DNA of 64,000 nt, taken from the NCBI GenBank assembly GCA_965602225.1, contig CBFCYE010000005.1:60962-124961 (forward strand), read 5' to 3'. This DNA comes from Tenderia sp965602225. GTDB lineage: Bacteria > Pseudomonadota > Gammaproteobacteria > Tenderiales > Tenderiaceae. Made by a program: the position numbers and the translations under genes. Shown in pieces: positions 40,359 to 49,296 of the stretch (its first letter is position 1; each line of letters opens with the position of its first letter). The notes under the pieces are model-generated. The model saw only the letters and a list, made by a program, of their open reading frames with translations. It did no database searches and was not told the origin of the DNA.

Positions 40359-41987
40359 ATGAATATTTCGACTCGAATCGGTGGTGCCATTTTTGGGCTA
40401 GTGGCCATGTTGTTGGCCTGTGGTGGTGCCGGCTATTACGCCGCCAGCAGCCTTTCTGATGGGATTGATTACGTTACCACTACAGCCTGGGATGCTGCCG
40501 ATGGCGCCATGGAAGGCACCATTGCCCTGAAGGGCCAGATTATTACCATCCAATCCTTCACCCAGGAAACCGACCCCGGCAAGATGGCGGAGATGAAAAA
40601 GCATCTGGCTGAGGATGTCGCTACGGAAGAAGAGGCACTGAAGCGCATGTTGGCGACGGGCCTGTTTGATGAAAAGACTGTTGCCGAATTTAAGCCTGTG
40701 CTTGAGAAGTTTGCCGTGTTACGTGGTGAGCTGATTGCCGCAGTGGAAAAGGTTCGGGTTGTCTCCAATGGCGAGACTATTACAACTTTGTATTCTACCC
40801 AGCAAGAATTTGATAAAACTGTTGGGCAATTGCTCTCTGCCCTGGAAAAGATGGAGGAGGAGGGTGATGGCGCGGTGGAGGCCTACGCAACTGAACTTGA
40901 AACTGTAAAGAGTGTGGCATTTAGCTCCTTGTTTATTACAGTGGGCATCGGCCTGGTCATCGGTCTGCTGGCTTTTCTGATGATTGTTAAATCCGTGATC
41001 AACCCACTCAAGCAGGTTGCCGCCCGTTTTATAGAGATTGCAGAAGGCGAAGGTGATCTGACCATCGCTCTGCCAGTGAAGGGTAATGATGAGATTGCCG
41101 CGGTCTCCAGGGGCTTTAATCTATTTGTCAGCAAGACCCGCGACACCATTCAGACTGTGATCGGTGCCTCTGGCCAGATTAATTCCTCGGTGCATGATCT
41201 TTCTACCATCAATAACCAAACTAGCCAGGTGATTGATCGTCAGCAGCAAGAGACCGAGCAGGTGGCTACGGCTATGAACGAGATGGTGGCGACGGTACAA
41301 GAGGTGGCACGTAATGTCAGTGATGCAGCCGAGGCGGCCAACTCGGCAAATAGCGAAGCCAATAGTGGTCAGCAGGTTGTTAATGCGGCTATTGCCAAGA
41401 TAGATCAGCTGGCCAAGGAGGTGAGCTCGGCGGCAGAGGTGTTGCACCGTGTTGAAGATGATAGTCAGAAGGTGGGCACCGTGCTTGACGTGATAAAAGA
41501 TATTGCCGAACAAACCAACCTGCTGGCTCTGAATGCGGCAATTGAGGCTGCCCGTGCCGGCGAACAGGGCCGCGGTTTTGCGGTGGTGGCCGATGAGGTT
41601 CGCACTCTGGCTGGTCGGACGCAGAAGTCTACCGAAGAGATTCAGGTAATGATTGAGAGTCTGCAAAGTGGTACTCGTGATGCGGTGGCAGTCATGGAGC
41701 GTGGTCAGGTGATGACCGGCGAGACGGTGGAGCAGGCCAATAAGGCTGGTGAGGCGCTGCAGGCGATTACTGCGGCGGTTGATAGTATTACCAATATGAC
41801 CGCCCAGGTAGCCAGTGCCGCTGAAGAGCAGAATTCGGTGGCCGAGGAGATCAACACCAATATCGTTAATATCAGTAATCTTTCCCAGGAAACGGGTGAG
41901 GCGTCGCAAAGTTCCGGATCGGCGGTTGATCAGCTGTCACAGCTAGCTTCTCAACTTGAGGGGGCTGTGTCCCGATTCAGAGTCTAG
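40359..41987 (+). CDS. Methyl-accepting chemotaxis protein
   Basis: About 542 residues from ATG 40359 (GGGAAG upstream; the longer in-frame start lacks support). A first membrane segment (about 8-30) precedes a four-helix-bundle periplasmic sensor. A second membrane segment (about 186-208) leads to HAMP (I-N-P-L-K-Q-V-A-A-R-F) and the cytoplasmic signalling domain. The hairpin tip I-A-E-Q-T-N-L-L-A-L-N-A-A-I-E-A-A-R-A-G-E is intact, so it should drive CheA/CheW. A hybrid FliA-like promoter and its own terminator make it a separate unit just downstream of the channel genes. The ligand is unknown. Confidence 0.92.
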   Translation: MNISTRIGGAIFGLVAMLLACGGAGYYAASSLSDGIDYVTTTAWDAADGAMEGTIALKGQIITIQSFTQETDPGKMAEMKKHLAEDVATEEEALKRMLATGLFDEKTVAEFKPVLEKFAVLRGELIAAVEKVRVVSNGETITTLYSTQQEFDKTVGQLLSALEKMEEEGDGAVEAYATELETVKSVAFSSLFITVGIGLVIGLLAFLMIVKSVINPLKQVAARFIEIAEGEGDLTIALPVKGNDEIAAVSRGFNLFVSKTRDTIQTVIGASGQINSSVHDLSTINNQTSQVIDRQQQETEQVATAMNEMVATVQEVARNVSDAAEAANSANSEANSGQQVVNAAIAKIDQLAKEVSSAAEVLHRVEDDSQKVGTVLDVIKDIAEQTNLLALNAAIEAARAGEQGRGFAVVADEVRTLAGRTQKSTEEIQVMIESLQSGTRDAVAVMERGQVMTGETVEQANKAGEALQAITAAVDSITNMTAQVASAAEEQNSVAEEINTNIVNISNLSQETGEASQSSGSAVDQLSQLASQLEGAVSRFRV

Positions 41988-42010
41988 TCTGAGAAAAAGG
42001 TGATTTTTAA

Positions 42011-42040
42011 AACGGCGCTTCGGCGCCGTTTTTGTTTTTA
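42011..42040 (+). terminator. Rho-independent terminator after the chemoreceptor gene
   Basis: Perfect stem AACGGCGC / GCGCCGTT with a TTCG tetraloop, followed by TTTTGTTTTT. It starts 24 bases after the stop codon. Confidence 0.92.
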
Positions 42041-42095
42041 TATGCTTTAGAATGTGCGTCTATTCTGAAAATATTAAAACAGGGATGACAGCTAG

Positions 42096-43052
42096 ATGCG
42101 ATTTGATGTGTTTAATGGCGATGCAGATGGTTTGTGTGCATTGCAGCAATTTCGTTTGGCCTTTCCGGCCGAGAGCCAGTTGGTCACTGGGGTTAAGCGC
42201 GATATAGCCTTGCTCAAGAATGTAAATGCGGGTTCAGGTGATGAGGTCAATGTGTTTGATATCTCTCTGGATAAAAACCGTGAGCCGTTGGCGCTGCTTT
42301 TGTCGCAGGGTGTCGAGGTTAAATATTTTGATCACCATTTCGCCGGTGATATTCCTGTGTCAGACAATCTGAATGTAAATATAGATACCACTCCTGACAC
42401 ATGTACCAGCCTGATTGTTGATCAATTCCTTAAGGGTAAATATCGTGCCTGGGCGGTAGTCGGTGCCTTTGGTGATAACTTTGATGAGCGTGCTCTTGCG
42501 GCAGCAGAAGTCTTGGATTTAAGCGAACAGCAACTGGGGCTGTTGCGTGAGCTGGGTATTTATCTCAATTACAACGGTTACGGTGCCACGGTTGAAGATC
42601 TGCATTTTGCTCCGGCTGAGCTTGCGCAGCGCATGGCTGGATATGAAGATCCGTTGCGGTTTATTGAGCAGCAAGCTGATGTATTTGAAACCTTGCGCAA
42701 TGGTTCGATAGAGGACTTTGCCAAGGCTGAAGCGGCGACGCCTACGATTGTCGATGACAAGGTGGCTGTCTATCTGTTTCCGGCGGAGCCGTGGGCGCGA
42801 CGTGTCTCGGGTGTGTTTGGTAATCAACTGGCCACGGCCAATCCGGGGCGTGCCCATGCGCTGCTGACCGAGCTACCTCAGGGTGGTTATGTAGTCAGTG
42901 TGCGGGCACCACTAAATAACAAATCGGGCGCCGATGATCTGTGCCGTCAGTTTCCAAGCGGTGGTGGTCGCAAGGCAGCGGCGGGTATCAATGATCTGCC
43001 TGCCGCTATGTATGATGAGTTTGTGGCGGCCTTTAAAGCTATCTATGCTTAA
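42096..43052 (+). CDS. DHH-family phosphoesterase-like protein
   Basis: A 318-residue cytoplasmic protein. The N-terminal DHH domain shows D-V-F-N-G-D-A-D-G-L-C-A-L, the metal-binding first motif, and V-K-Y-F-D-H-H, the DHH motif itself. The C-terminal DHHA1-like part has F-P-S-G-G-G-R-K-A-A-A-G-I for substrate binding. The family includes nanoRNases, cyclic dinucleotide phosphodiesterases and RecJ. The exact substrate is not evident. It stands alone between a terminator and a universal stress gene 31 bases downstream, which may be cotranscribed. Confidence 0.85.
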   Translation: MRFDVFNGDADGLCALQQFRLAFPAESQLVTGVKRDIALLKNVNAGSGDEVNVFDISLDKNREPLALLLSQGVEVKYFDHHFAGDIPVSDNLNVNIDTTPDTCTSLIVDQFLKGKYRAWAVVGAFGDNFDERALAAAEVLDLSEQQLGLLRELGIYLNYNGYGATVEDLHFAPAELAQRMAGYEDPLRFIEQQADVFETLRNGSIEDFAKAEAATPTIVDDKVAVYLFPAEPWARRVSGVFGNQLATANPGRAHALLTELPQGGYVVSVRAPLNNKSGADDLCRQFPSGGGRKAAAGINDLPAAMYDEFVAAFKAIYA

Positions 43053-43083
43053 CGTGTAGTGATCTATTTTTAAGGAGCAAGTT

Positions 43084-43521
43084 ATGTCGACACCCTATAC
43101 ACATGTTTTGTTAGCTACTGACCTGTTGCAGGAAACCAGCGCTGTTACTGAGAAGGCCAAGCAGCTCACTGAGTTGTATCAGGCTCGGTTGAGTCTGATT
43201 CATGTGGTTGAGAGTGTGCCGATCTATTTTGGTAACGAGATGGTGTTGCCTGAGATGCAGGAGATTGAAAGCCAGTTGCTGGAACGGGGCAAAGCTAAAA
43301 TGCTAGAGCTGTGCCTGTCGCTGGGTATTGCCGAATCAGATGGTCACGTTGAGATGGGTGTAACCAAATACGAGATCACCGAGTTTGCCAAGCAGAACGG
43401 TGTTGATCTGATTGTGCTGGGCAGTCATAGTCGTCACGGTCTGGAACATTTGTTGGGTTCTACCGCCAGGACGGTGGTGAATGCTGCGCCGTGTGATGTG
43501 TTGGCGGTACGTTTTAAATAA
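43084..43521 (+). CDS. Universal stress protein (UspA family)
   Basis: A 145-residue Rossmann-like protein. It starts with Y-T-H-V-L-L-A-T-D-L, has L-S-L-I-H-V-V-E-S-V near residue 40, and ends with the nucleotide-binding G-S-H-S-R-H-G-L-E-H-L-L-G-S-T (G-x2-G-x9-G-S/T type). A-P-C-D-V-L-A-V follows. The motif suggests the ATP-binding subclass. AAGGAGC lies nine bases before the ATG. Members are induced in stationary phase and under stress; the target is unknown. Confidence 0.92.
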   Translation: MSTPYTHVLLATDLLQETSAVTEKAKQLTELYQARLSLIHVVESVPIYFGNEMVLPEMQEIESQLLERGKAKMLELCLSLGIAESDGHVEMGVTKYEITEFAKQNGVDLIVLGSHSRHGLEHLLGSTARTVVNAAPCDVLAVRFK

Positions 43522-43662
43522 TAATTATCCTGATTTGTCCCCGTTTGTTTCGCTGAAATGTTACGGATAATTTACATTTGTAAAATTAAATTACTTTAGT
43601 TTCTTATAGTTGCGCCGATGTTTGGATCAGGAATATCCAACTTTATTGCGGAGAGAAACTAT

Positions 43663-43881
43663 GTGAGTAGCTATAATTTAAATCGTGTTGGCAGGCTCGT
43701 GGCGGTTGTGGTTCTGGCTGTATGCCTGGTTGCCGGGTACTACATCACTAAGGCCTCTTCAGCTGTGCATGAAGCATCAGTTGCGGAGGTTGATGTCGCT
43801 GAGGGTGAGGCATTAAAACAGCCGCTTAAAAAGTCTGTGGATATGAAGGATAAGGCCTTTACCGGGTTTAAGCCGTTTTGA
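43663..43881 (+). CDS. Small single-pass membrane protein, unknown
   Basis: About 72 residues from GTG 43663, which has GGAGAGA eight bases upstream. An in-frame ATG at 43618 would add 15 residues but has no such site. A membrane segment spans about residues 12-28 (L-V-A-V-V-V-L-A-V-C-L-V-A-G-Y-Y-I), then a charged tail with several Lys. The function is unknown. A bidirectional terminator follows. Confidence 0.55.
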   Translation: MSSYNLNRVGRLVAVVVLAVCLVAGYYITKASSAVHEASVAEVDVAEGEALKQPLKKSVDMKDKAFTGFKPF

Positions 43882-43925
43882 ATCTTGTAGTGAATCTGGC
43901 TTTTTAGTTTCTGCCAGTTACTTGC

Positions 43926-43967
43926 CATAAAAAAAGGCCGTTGCTGAAAAGCATACGGCCTTTTTAT
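43926..43967. terminator. Bidirectional rho-independent terminator
   Basis: Stem AAAAAGGCCGT / ACGGCCTTTTT with a 13-base loop, flanked by A and T runs on opposite sides. It sits between the convergent small membrane protein gene and fdxA and can serve both. Confidence 0.9.
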
Positions 43968-43978
43968 TTGATTCAGTT

Positions 43979-44302
43979 TTAGCGTTCCAGATAATCAATC
44001 TTGTTTGGCACGCCATCCCATTCGGCGGCATCGTCGGGGGCATCCACCTTCTCGGTAATCACCGGCCATACCAATGATAGTTCTGCATTCAGGGCGGTGA
44101 AGTCCTGCTGATCATCTGGCACATCGTCTTCGGCGAAGATGGCGTTGGCGGGACATTCTGGTTCGCAGAGGGTGCAGTCGATACATTCTTCCGGGTCGAT
44201 AACCAGAAAGTTCGGCCCTTCGTGAAAGCAGTCTACCGGGCAGACGTCGACACAGTCAGTATATTTACACTTGATGCAATTGTCGGTCACAACAAAGGTC
44301 AT
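43979..44302 (-). CDS. fdxA: Ferredoxin FdxA (3Fe-4S/4Fe-4S)
   Basis: A 107-residue electron carrier. The N-terminal cluster region reads C-I-K-C-K-Y-T-D-C-V-D-V-C-P-V-D-C-F and is followed by C-I-D-C-T-L-C-E-P-E-C-P-A-N-A-I-F, giving the seven-iron Azotobacter FdI-type pattern. The C-terminal extension (L-N-A-E-L-S-L-V-W-P-V-I-T) also matches FdxA. AAAGGA lies before the ATG. It follows mutS on the same strand with a 42-base gap, a pairing often seen in gammaproteobacteria. Confidence 0.93.
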   Translation of the reverse strand: MTFVVTDNCIKCKYTDCVDVCPVDCFHEGPNFLVIDPEECIDCTLCEPECPANAIFAEDDVPDDQQDFTALNAELSLVWPVITEKVDAPDDAAEWDGVPNKIDYLER

Positions 44303-44344
44303 GGCTTTTTCCTTTCTTCGTTTCTTGTTTGGCTAGATTAAAAA

Positions 44345-46933
44345 CTATAGCAGTTGTTTGAGTTGATAGAGAGCTTCCAGTGCCTGACGGGGTGTCAGGT
44401 CGTCTGGATTGATCGTGGCCAGTCTTTCGGTGGCCGGGTGGGGCTGAGGCTCGAACAGTCCTAATTGCGGTTCGGGTGTAGGCTTGCCAGGCGGCTTGGT
44501 CGTGGCTGCACTATTTTCCAGTTGGTAGAGGCGCTGTTTGGCGGCAAGGATTACTGGACGCGGCACACCGGCCAGGGCAGCCACCTGCAGGCCGTAACTT
44601 TGGTTGGCCGGGCCTTCCTTGACGGCATGCATAAAGACAATGCTGTCGCCGTGTTCCACCGCATCGAGATGAACATTGACCACGTTGTCGTGTTGCTCGG
44701 GCAGGGTGGTCAGTTCGAAATAGTGGGTGGCAAACAGGGTGAAGGCCCTGGTTCTGGCGGCCAGATGGTCGGCGCAGGCCCAGGCCAGTGACAGGCCATC
44801 GAAGGTGGACGTGCCACGGCCGACCTCATCCATCAACACCAGGCTATGTTCGGTGGCATTGTGGAGGATGTTGGCGGTTTCGGTCATCTCCACCATAAAG
44901 GTAGAACGGCCTCCGGCCAGATCATCTGAGGCGCCGATGCGGGTAAAAATTCTATCAATAGGACCTATGATGGCCGATTCCGCCGGCACAAAACTACCGA
45001 TGTGGGCCAGCAGGGTGATCAGCGCAGTTTGGCGCATATAGGTCGATTTACCGCCCATATTGGGGCCGGTGATGATCAGCATGCGCCGGTCAGTATCGAA
45101 GCGGGTGTCGTTCGGTACAAAGGGCGTTTCCAGGTTTTGCTCCACCACAGGATGGCGACCACCGACGATATTGAGGCAGGGCGTGGCGATCAGCTCTGGC
45201 TTGCTCAGGTTGAGGTTGTCGGCGCGCTCGGCCAGATTGGCCAGCACATCGAGTTCGGCCAGGGCGGCAGCGGTGGTCTGTAGTTCGGCCAGATGCGGGA
45301 TCAGGTCTTCCAGCAATTGTTCGTAGAGGCCTTTCTCACGTGCCAGGGCACGTTCGTTGGCGCTCAGCACCTTATCCTCAAAGCTTTTCAGTTCCGGTGT
45401 TATATAGCGTTCTACGCCTTTAAGGGTCTGGCGACGCTGGTACTCGGCCGGCACATTGTCGGCCTGTAGTCTGCTGACCTCGATGTAGTAACCGTGAACG
45501 CGGTTGTAGGCCACCTTGAGGTTAGCGATGCCGCTGCGCTCTTTTTCTCTAAGTTCAAGATCGATTAGGTATTGGCCGGCGTTCTGGCTAAGGCCGCGCA
45601 ACTCGTCCAGCTCGGCATCAAAACCGGGGGCGATGACGCCGCCATCGCGGATGATCACGGGTGGGTTATCGATCACGGCACGTTGCAGTAGCCCGCTGAG
45701 TTCAGGGTATAGGCCGAGCTGGGTGATGGTCTGCTGTATCTGGGGTGAGTCCAGTTTGCTGACGCTGGCAACCACATCGGGCAGCAGGGTCAGGGTGTCG
45801 CGCAGCTGGGCCAGGTCGCGGGGACGGGCCGATTTGAGGCCGACGCGGGCGAGGATGCGCTCCATGTCGGCGATGCCACACAGGACTTCACGCGGCGCCT
45901 CAAAACACTGGTTTTCTAAAAGTATTTCAACGGCTTGCAGGCGATTGTTAAGAAGAATTTGATCACGCATCGGGCGGTTTAACCAGCGTCGCAACAGGCG
46001 GCTGCCCATGGCGGTGCTGCTGCGGTCGAGCACGTCGAGCAGGGTGTTGTCGCGGCCACCCATCAGGTTGGTCTCAAGCTCGAGGTTGCGGCGGCTGGCG
46101 GCATCCATCACCACGCTGTCTTCGCGCCGTTCAACGCGAATGCCGTGGATGTGTGGCAGGTTGGCGCGCTGGGTGTCGAGGGCGTATTGCATCAGGCAAC
46201 CGGCGGCGCAGATGGCGCTGGCCATAGTCTCACAGCCAAAGCCTTGCAGATCCTTGGTGCCGGTCTGCTCGGTCAGCAGGCGGATGGCGGTTTGTTGCTC
46301 GAAATACCAGGGTGGTTGCTGACGTACCGGGTAGCGGTCTTCTAACTTGAGCATGTGGGCCAGTTCTTCGCTGAGCAGCAGCTCGGCGGGTCTGAGGCGT
46401 TCCAGTTCATCGTTGACGGCATCCTGGTCCGTAACCTCCATGACGGTCATGCGGCCGCTGGTGATGTCGAGGCTGGCGATGCCGAATTGGCTGTCGATGC
46501 GGCTGACGGCGCAGAGCAGGTTGTCCTGACGCTCGTTGAGCAGGGCCTCATCGGTGACGGTGCCGGGGGTGATGATGCGTACTACCTTACGCTCTACTGG
46601 GCCCTTGGAGGTGGCCGGGTCGCCAATCTGTTCGGCAATGGCGACGGATTCACCCTGTCTGACCAGTTTGGCCAGATAGCCTTCGGCGGCATGGTAGGGG
46701 ATGCCACACATGGGGATGGGCTGGCCATCAGATTGGCCACGGGCGGTGAGGGTGATGTCGAGCAGACGGGCAGCCTTGCGGGCGTCATCAAAAAACATCT
46801 CGTAGAAATCGCCCATGCGATAAAACAGCAGCATGTTGGGGTGCTCGGCCTTGATGCCTAGGAATTGCTGCATCATCGGGGTGTGGCCGGTGGTTTTCTG
46901 CTTGGTTTTTTTTGCGCTGGCTGTTTCGTTCAT
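44345..46933 (-). CDS. mutS: DNA mismatch repair protein MutS
   Basis: At 862 residues it is close to the usual length. Mismatch-recognition motif F-Y-R-M-G-D-F-Y-E-M-F-F-D-D-A (containing the F-x-E of the mismatch wedge) lies near residue 40. The ATPase has Walker A G-P-N-M-G-G-K-S-T-Y-M-R, V-L-M-D-E-V-G-R-G-T-S-T-F-D-G and F-A-T-H-Y-F-E-L. It recognises mismatches and recruits MutL. A terminal helix (D-L-T-P-R-Q-A-L-E-A-L-Y-Q-L-K) matches the dimer/tetramer tail. Confidence 0.97.
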   Translation of the reverse strand: MNETASAKKTKQKTTGHTPMMQQFLGIKAEHPNMLLFYRMGDFYEMFFDDARKAARLLDITLTARGQSDGQPIPMCGIPYHAAEGYLAKLVRQGESVAIAEQIGDPATSKGPVERKVVRIITPGTVTDEALLNERQDNLLCAVSRIDSQFGIASLDITSGRMTVMEVTDQDAVNDELERLRPAELLLSEELAHMLKLEDRYPVRQQPPWYFEQQTAIRLLTEQTGTKDLQGFGCETMASAICAAGCLMQYALDTQRANLPHIHGIRVERREDSVVMDAASRRNLELETNLMGGRDNTLLDVLDRSSTAMGSRLLRRWLNRPMRDQILLNNRLQAVEILLENQCFEAPREVLCGIADMERILARVGLKSARPRDLAQLRDTLTLLPDVVASVSKLDSPQIQQTITQLGLYPELSGLLQRAVIDNPPVIIRDGGVIAPGFDAELDELRGLSQNAGQYLIDLELREKERSGIANLKVAYNRVHGYYIEVSRLQADNVPAEYQRRQTLKGVERYITPELKSFEDKVLSANERALAREKGLYEQLLEDLIPHLAELQTTAAALAELDVLANLAERADNLNLSKPELIATPCLNIVGGRHPVVEQNLETPFVPNDTRFDTDRRMLIITGPNMGGKSTYMRQTALITLLAHIGSFVPAESAIIGPIDRIFTRIGASDDLAGGRSTFMVEMTETANILHNATEHSLVLMDEVGRGTSTFDGLSLAWACADHLAARTRAFTLFATHYFELTTLPEQHDNVVNVHLDAVEHGDSIVFMHAVKEGPANQSYGLQVAALAGVPRPVILAAKQRLYQLENSAATTKPPGKPTPEPQLGLFEPQPHPATERLATINPDDLTPRQALEALYQLKQLL

Positions 46934-47010
46934 GGACCTACTTCTTGAATTAATTCTCGCCCGGGTGGGGCGTAATTCTAACCCAGCTGGGCTTTATATG
47001 CAGGTCGCTT

Positions 47011-47829
47011 TCATTCGATTGGCGTGTCGAGGTTGTTGCCCCATTCAGCCCAGGAGCCAGGGTAGGCCTTGAGCTGGCTGAAGCCGATGCTTTTGAGGGC
47101 TATATAGATTAGTGCTGAGCGTCGGTGGGTATGGCAATGGCAGATAGTTTCTTGTTTAGGTTTTAGTTTCAACTCTTTGATTATTTGTTTTATTTCGGCC
47201 TCTGGTATGAGGCGCATGCTGTGTTCTGGGGAGAGCAGGCGGCGATGATCCAGATTGATCGCGCCAAGGATATGGCCGCCGCGCTGAGCACGGTTATCTT
47301 GGCCTGTATATTCCTCAGGGCTGCGGGCATCAATGATCTGAATGGTCTTGTCACCCAGGTGTTGTAGTAGGTAGAGCAGGTCAACACTGGGGGCGTCGGG
47401 CTGGTAGTTGAATGTTTGTGAGCCAGGCTTTGTTTTGTTTGTGCTGGCTTCAGTTGGGTGACCCTCATCGAGCCAGGCGTTCAGGCCGCCATTGAGCAGG
47501 GAATATTGGCTGTGGCCGATCAGATCCAGTGTCCATAGCAGTCGACAGGCCTGGGCGTTGTCGCCATTGTCATAGGCGATGACATGATGTTTGGCAGTGA
47601 GGCCGATCTGGTTGAGTGTCTGGCTTAACGGTGTTGTGCTGTGTAGTTCGCCAGCGCTGCTGGGCAGTTCCTGGCAGAGTTGAGCATAGTCGAGGTGGAT
47701 GGCGCCAGGGACGTGATAGGAGCGGTGTGTATCGAGATCAGAGAGGTCGATGATAATTACGTTTTTGTTGCCCAACAGGGGGAGTAGCTGTTCAGGTTCG
47801 AGTATAAGCGGCAGCCTGATTTTGCTCAT
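47011..47829 (-). CDS. Two-domain rhodanese-like sulfurtransferase
   Basis: About 272 residues from ATG 47829, preceded by AAGGA. An inactive N-terminal rhodanese domain (V-I-I-I-D-L-S-D-L-D, H-V-P-G-A-I-H-L-D) is followed by the catalytic one (I-I-D-A-R-S-P-E-E-Y, G-G-H-I-L-G-A-I-N-L). The active-site loop reads C-H-C-H-T-H-R-R-S-A, so the Cys is present but the rest departs from the common C-x-x-G-x-R form. The donor and acceptor are unknown. Confidence 0.85.
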   Translation of the reverse strand: MSKIRLPLILEPEQLLPLLGNKNVIIIDLSDLDTHRSYHVPGAIHLDYAQLCQELPSSAGELHSTTPLSQTLNQIGLTAKHHVIAYDNGDNAQACRLLWTLDLIGHSQYSLLNGGLNAWLDEGHPTEASTNKTKPGSQTFNYQPDAPSVDLLYLLQHLGDKTIQIIDARSPEEYTGQDNRAQRGGHILGAINLDHRRLLSPEHSMRLIPEAEIKQIIKELKLKPKQETICHCHTHRRSALIYIALKSIGFSQLKAYPGSWAEWGNNLDTPIE

Positions 47830-47913
47830 GCGCTTCAAATCCTTTGTCTGGCATAGGCGGGTAAGGCTAGGAACGTTACCCAAGTTGCTGGTTGAAATCA
47901 ATCAGCTGGCTGT

Positions 47914-48198
47914 TTAGGCAAATCTGAGCAGGCGTTCTTTCTGTTGCTGATATGAAATGACTTTAGCCTTGGGGCGGCTGGTTTGATTGGGTTTTGATTG
48001 GATAACGATTTGTTCCTGGTGTGGCAGGTTTTGTTCTTCACATTGTGGGTAGATGGCGATGATTTCAAAGTCACCGGGCCAGGGATCATAGCAGAGCATT
48101 GAGGCTATTTCTTCTAGGCCACCAAGAACGTCTCTCATCATGATTTCTTCCCGTTTGCTCCCAGAAATAACGCGTTTGCATAGCTTGTCTGACATCAT
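47914..48198 (-). CDS. Small conserved-looking protein, unknown
   Basis: About 94 residues from ATG 48198; another ATG lies one codon further in. It contains D-V-L-G-G-L-E-E-I-A-S-M-L-C-Y-D-P-W-P-G-D-F-E, then a basic, Gln-rich tail. No family is recognised. A nested inverted repeat overlaps the start codon region, hinting at regulation. GAGG is five bases upstream. Confidence 0.5.
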   Translation of the reverse strand: MMSDKLCKRVISGSKREEIMMRDVLGGLEEIASMLCYDPWPGDFEIIAIYPQCEEQNLPHQEQIVIQSKPNQTSRPKAKVISYQQQKERLLRFA

Positions 48199-48237
48199 CA
48201 CAACCTCACATCTCATCTGAGATAGTTATCGGTTGTG
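48199..48237. promoter_or_regulatory. Nested inverted repeat at the start of the small gene
   Basis: Outer arms CACAACC (48199-48205) and GGTTGTG (48231-48237) enclose a second inverted sequence ATCTCA-TC-TGAGAT (48210-48223). It lies directly upstream of the ATG and includes the ribosome site, so it may be an operator or an mRNA hairpin controlling translation. Confidence 0.4.
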
Positions 48238-48360
48238 AGATGTTGAACTTGACTGGAGTTTCCGTGGAAATGTAACGGGAAGGGGGGTTAACTTAACTCT
48301 TTAAAACTTAATATTTCTTTATAAACAGCTAGTTATGACCGGAACTTAAAGTGTGAAAAA

Positions 48361-49161
48361 TTAATCTATTTGTTTTGCGTAGGGGTGTAGGGTCTTGACC
48401 ATGGCCTTGAAGACTTTTGGGTTTCCGGCGATGACGTGACCGCTTTCTAATATCTCGTGGCCGCCCTTGATGTCAGAGACCATGCCGCCGGCTTCCTGGA
48501 TTAATAACAGGCCTGCAGCCATGTCCCACGGTTTGAGATTCAATTCCCAGAAACCGTCCAAACGACCGGCTGCAACGTAGGCCAGATCCAGAGCGGCCGA
48601 GCCGGCGCGGCGTATGCCTGCGGTTGGAATAATCATCTGCTTGAGCATATCTAGGTAGATGTCCAGATATTGCTGATCTTTGAAGGGGAAGCCGGTACCG
48701 AGCAGGGCGCCTTCCAGTCCTTTGGTCTGGGTGACGCGCAGGCGGCGACCATTCATCTGGGCACCGGCACCACGGCTGGCGCTGAATATTTCATCTTTCA
48801 GTGGGTCGTAGATTACTGCATGCTCCAGGCGGCCTTTTTGTCTAACAGCGATGGAGACCGAATACTGTGGAAACTGGTGCAGGTAGTTGGTGGTGCCGTC
48901 GAGAGGATCGATGATCCATTCGAAGTCACTTTCATTCTGGCCTTCGCTCTCACCGCTCTCTTCTGCCAGGATGGCGTGATCGGGATAGGCCTTGCGGATA
49001 GTGCGAATGATTTCCTGCTCTGCCATTTGATCAACTTCGCTGACGTAATCATTTTCAGCTTTTGTAATGATGGTCAGCTTATCCATGCGTTCCGTGGCTC
49101 GCATTATGATCTCGCCTGCTTGGCGGGCGGCACGGGTAGCAATGTTGACAATCGGGTGCAT
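48361..49161 (-). CDS. suhB: Inositol-1-monophosphatase
   Basis: A 266-residue Mg-dependent phosphatase. Motifs visible are I-L-A-E-E-S-G (metal), W-I-I-D-P-L-D-G-T-T-N-Y (catalytic) and W-E-L-N-L-K-P-W-D-M-A-A-G (C-terminal signature). In E. coli SuhB also takes part in rRNA antitermination. It diverges from trmJ, the usual arrangement in gammaproteobacteria. AGGAA lies upstream of the ATG. Confidence 0.95.
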   Translation of the reverse strand: MHPIVNIATRAARQAGEIIMRATERMDKLTIITKAENDYVSEVDQMAEQEIIRTIRKAYPDHAILAEESGESEGQNESDFEWIIDPLDGTTNYLHQFPQYSVSIAVRQKGRLEHAVIYDPLKDEIFSASRGAGAQMNGRRLRVTQTKGLEGALLGTGFPFKDQQYLDIYLDMLKQMIIPTAGIRRAGSAALDLAYVAAGRLDGFWELNLKPWDMAAGLLLIQEAGGMVSDIKGGHEILESGHVIAGNPKVFKAMVKTLHPYAKQID

Positions 49162-49296
49162 GTGGCAGGTTCCTGAATTCTCGTTACTTAATATAGTGAT
49201 CTAAACGGGGCGCAAGGATACCAGAGAATGCTGATCTATGTGAGATCTTGCTACGTGAATGAGGCAATCAGTCGGTGTTCGGTTTAGAATAGGCGA

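Noticed and set aside
41121..41909. 262-codon minus-strand frame
   Set aside because: Entirely antisense to the chemoreceptor signalling domain; repetitive codon use there leaves the other strand open.
46355..46861. 168-codon plus-strand frame
   Set aside because: Antisense to the well-supported mutS gene with no independent signal.
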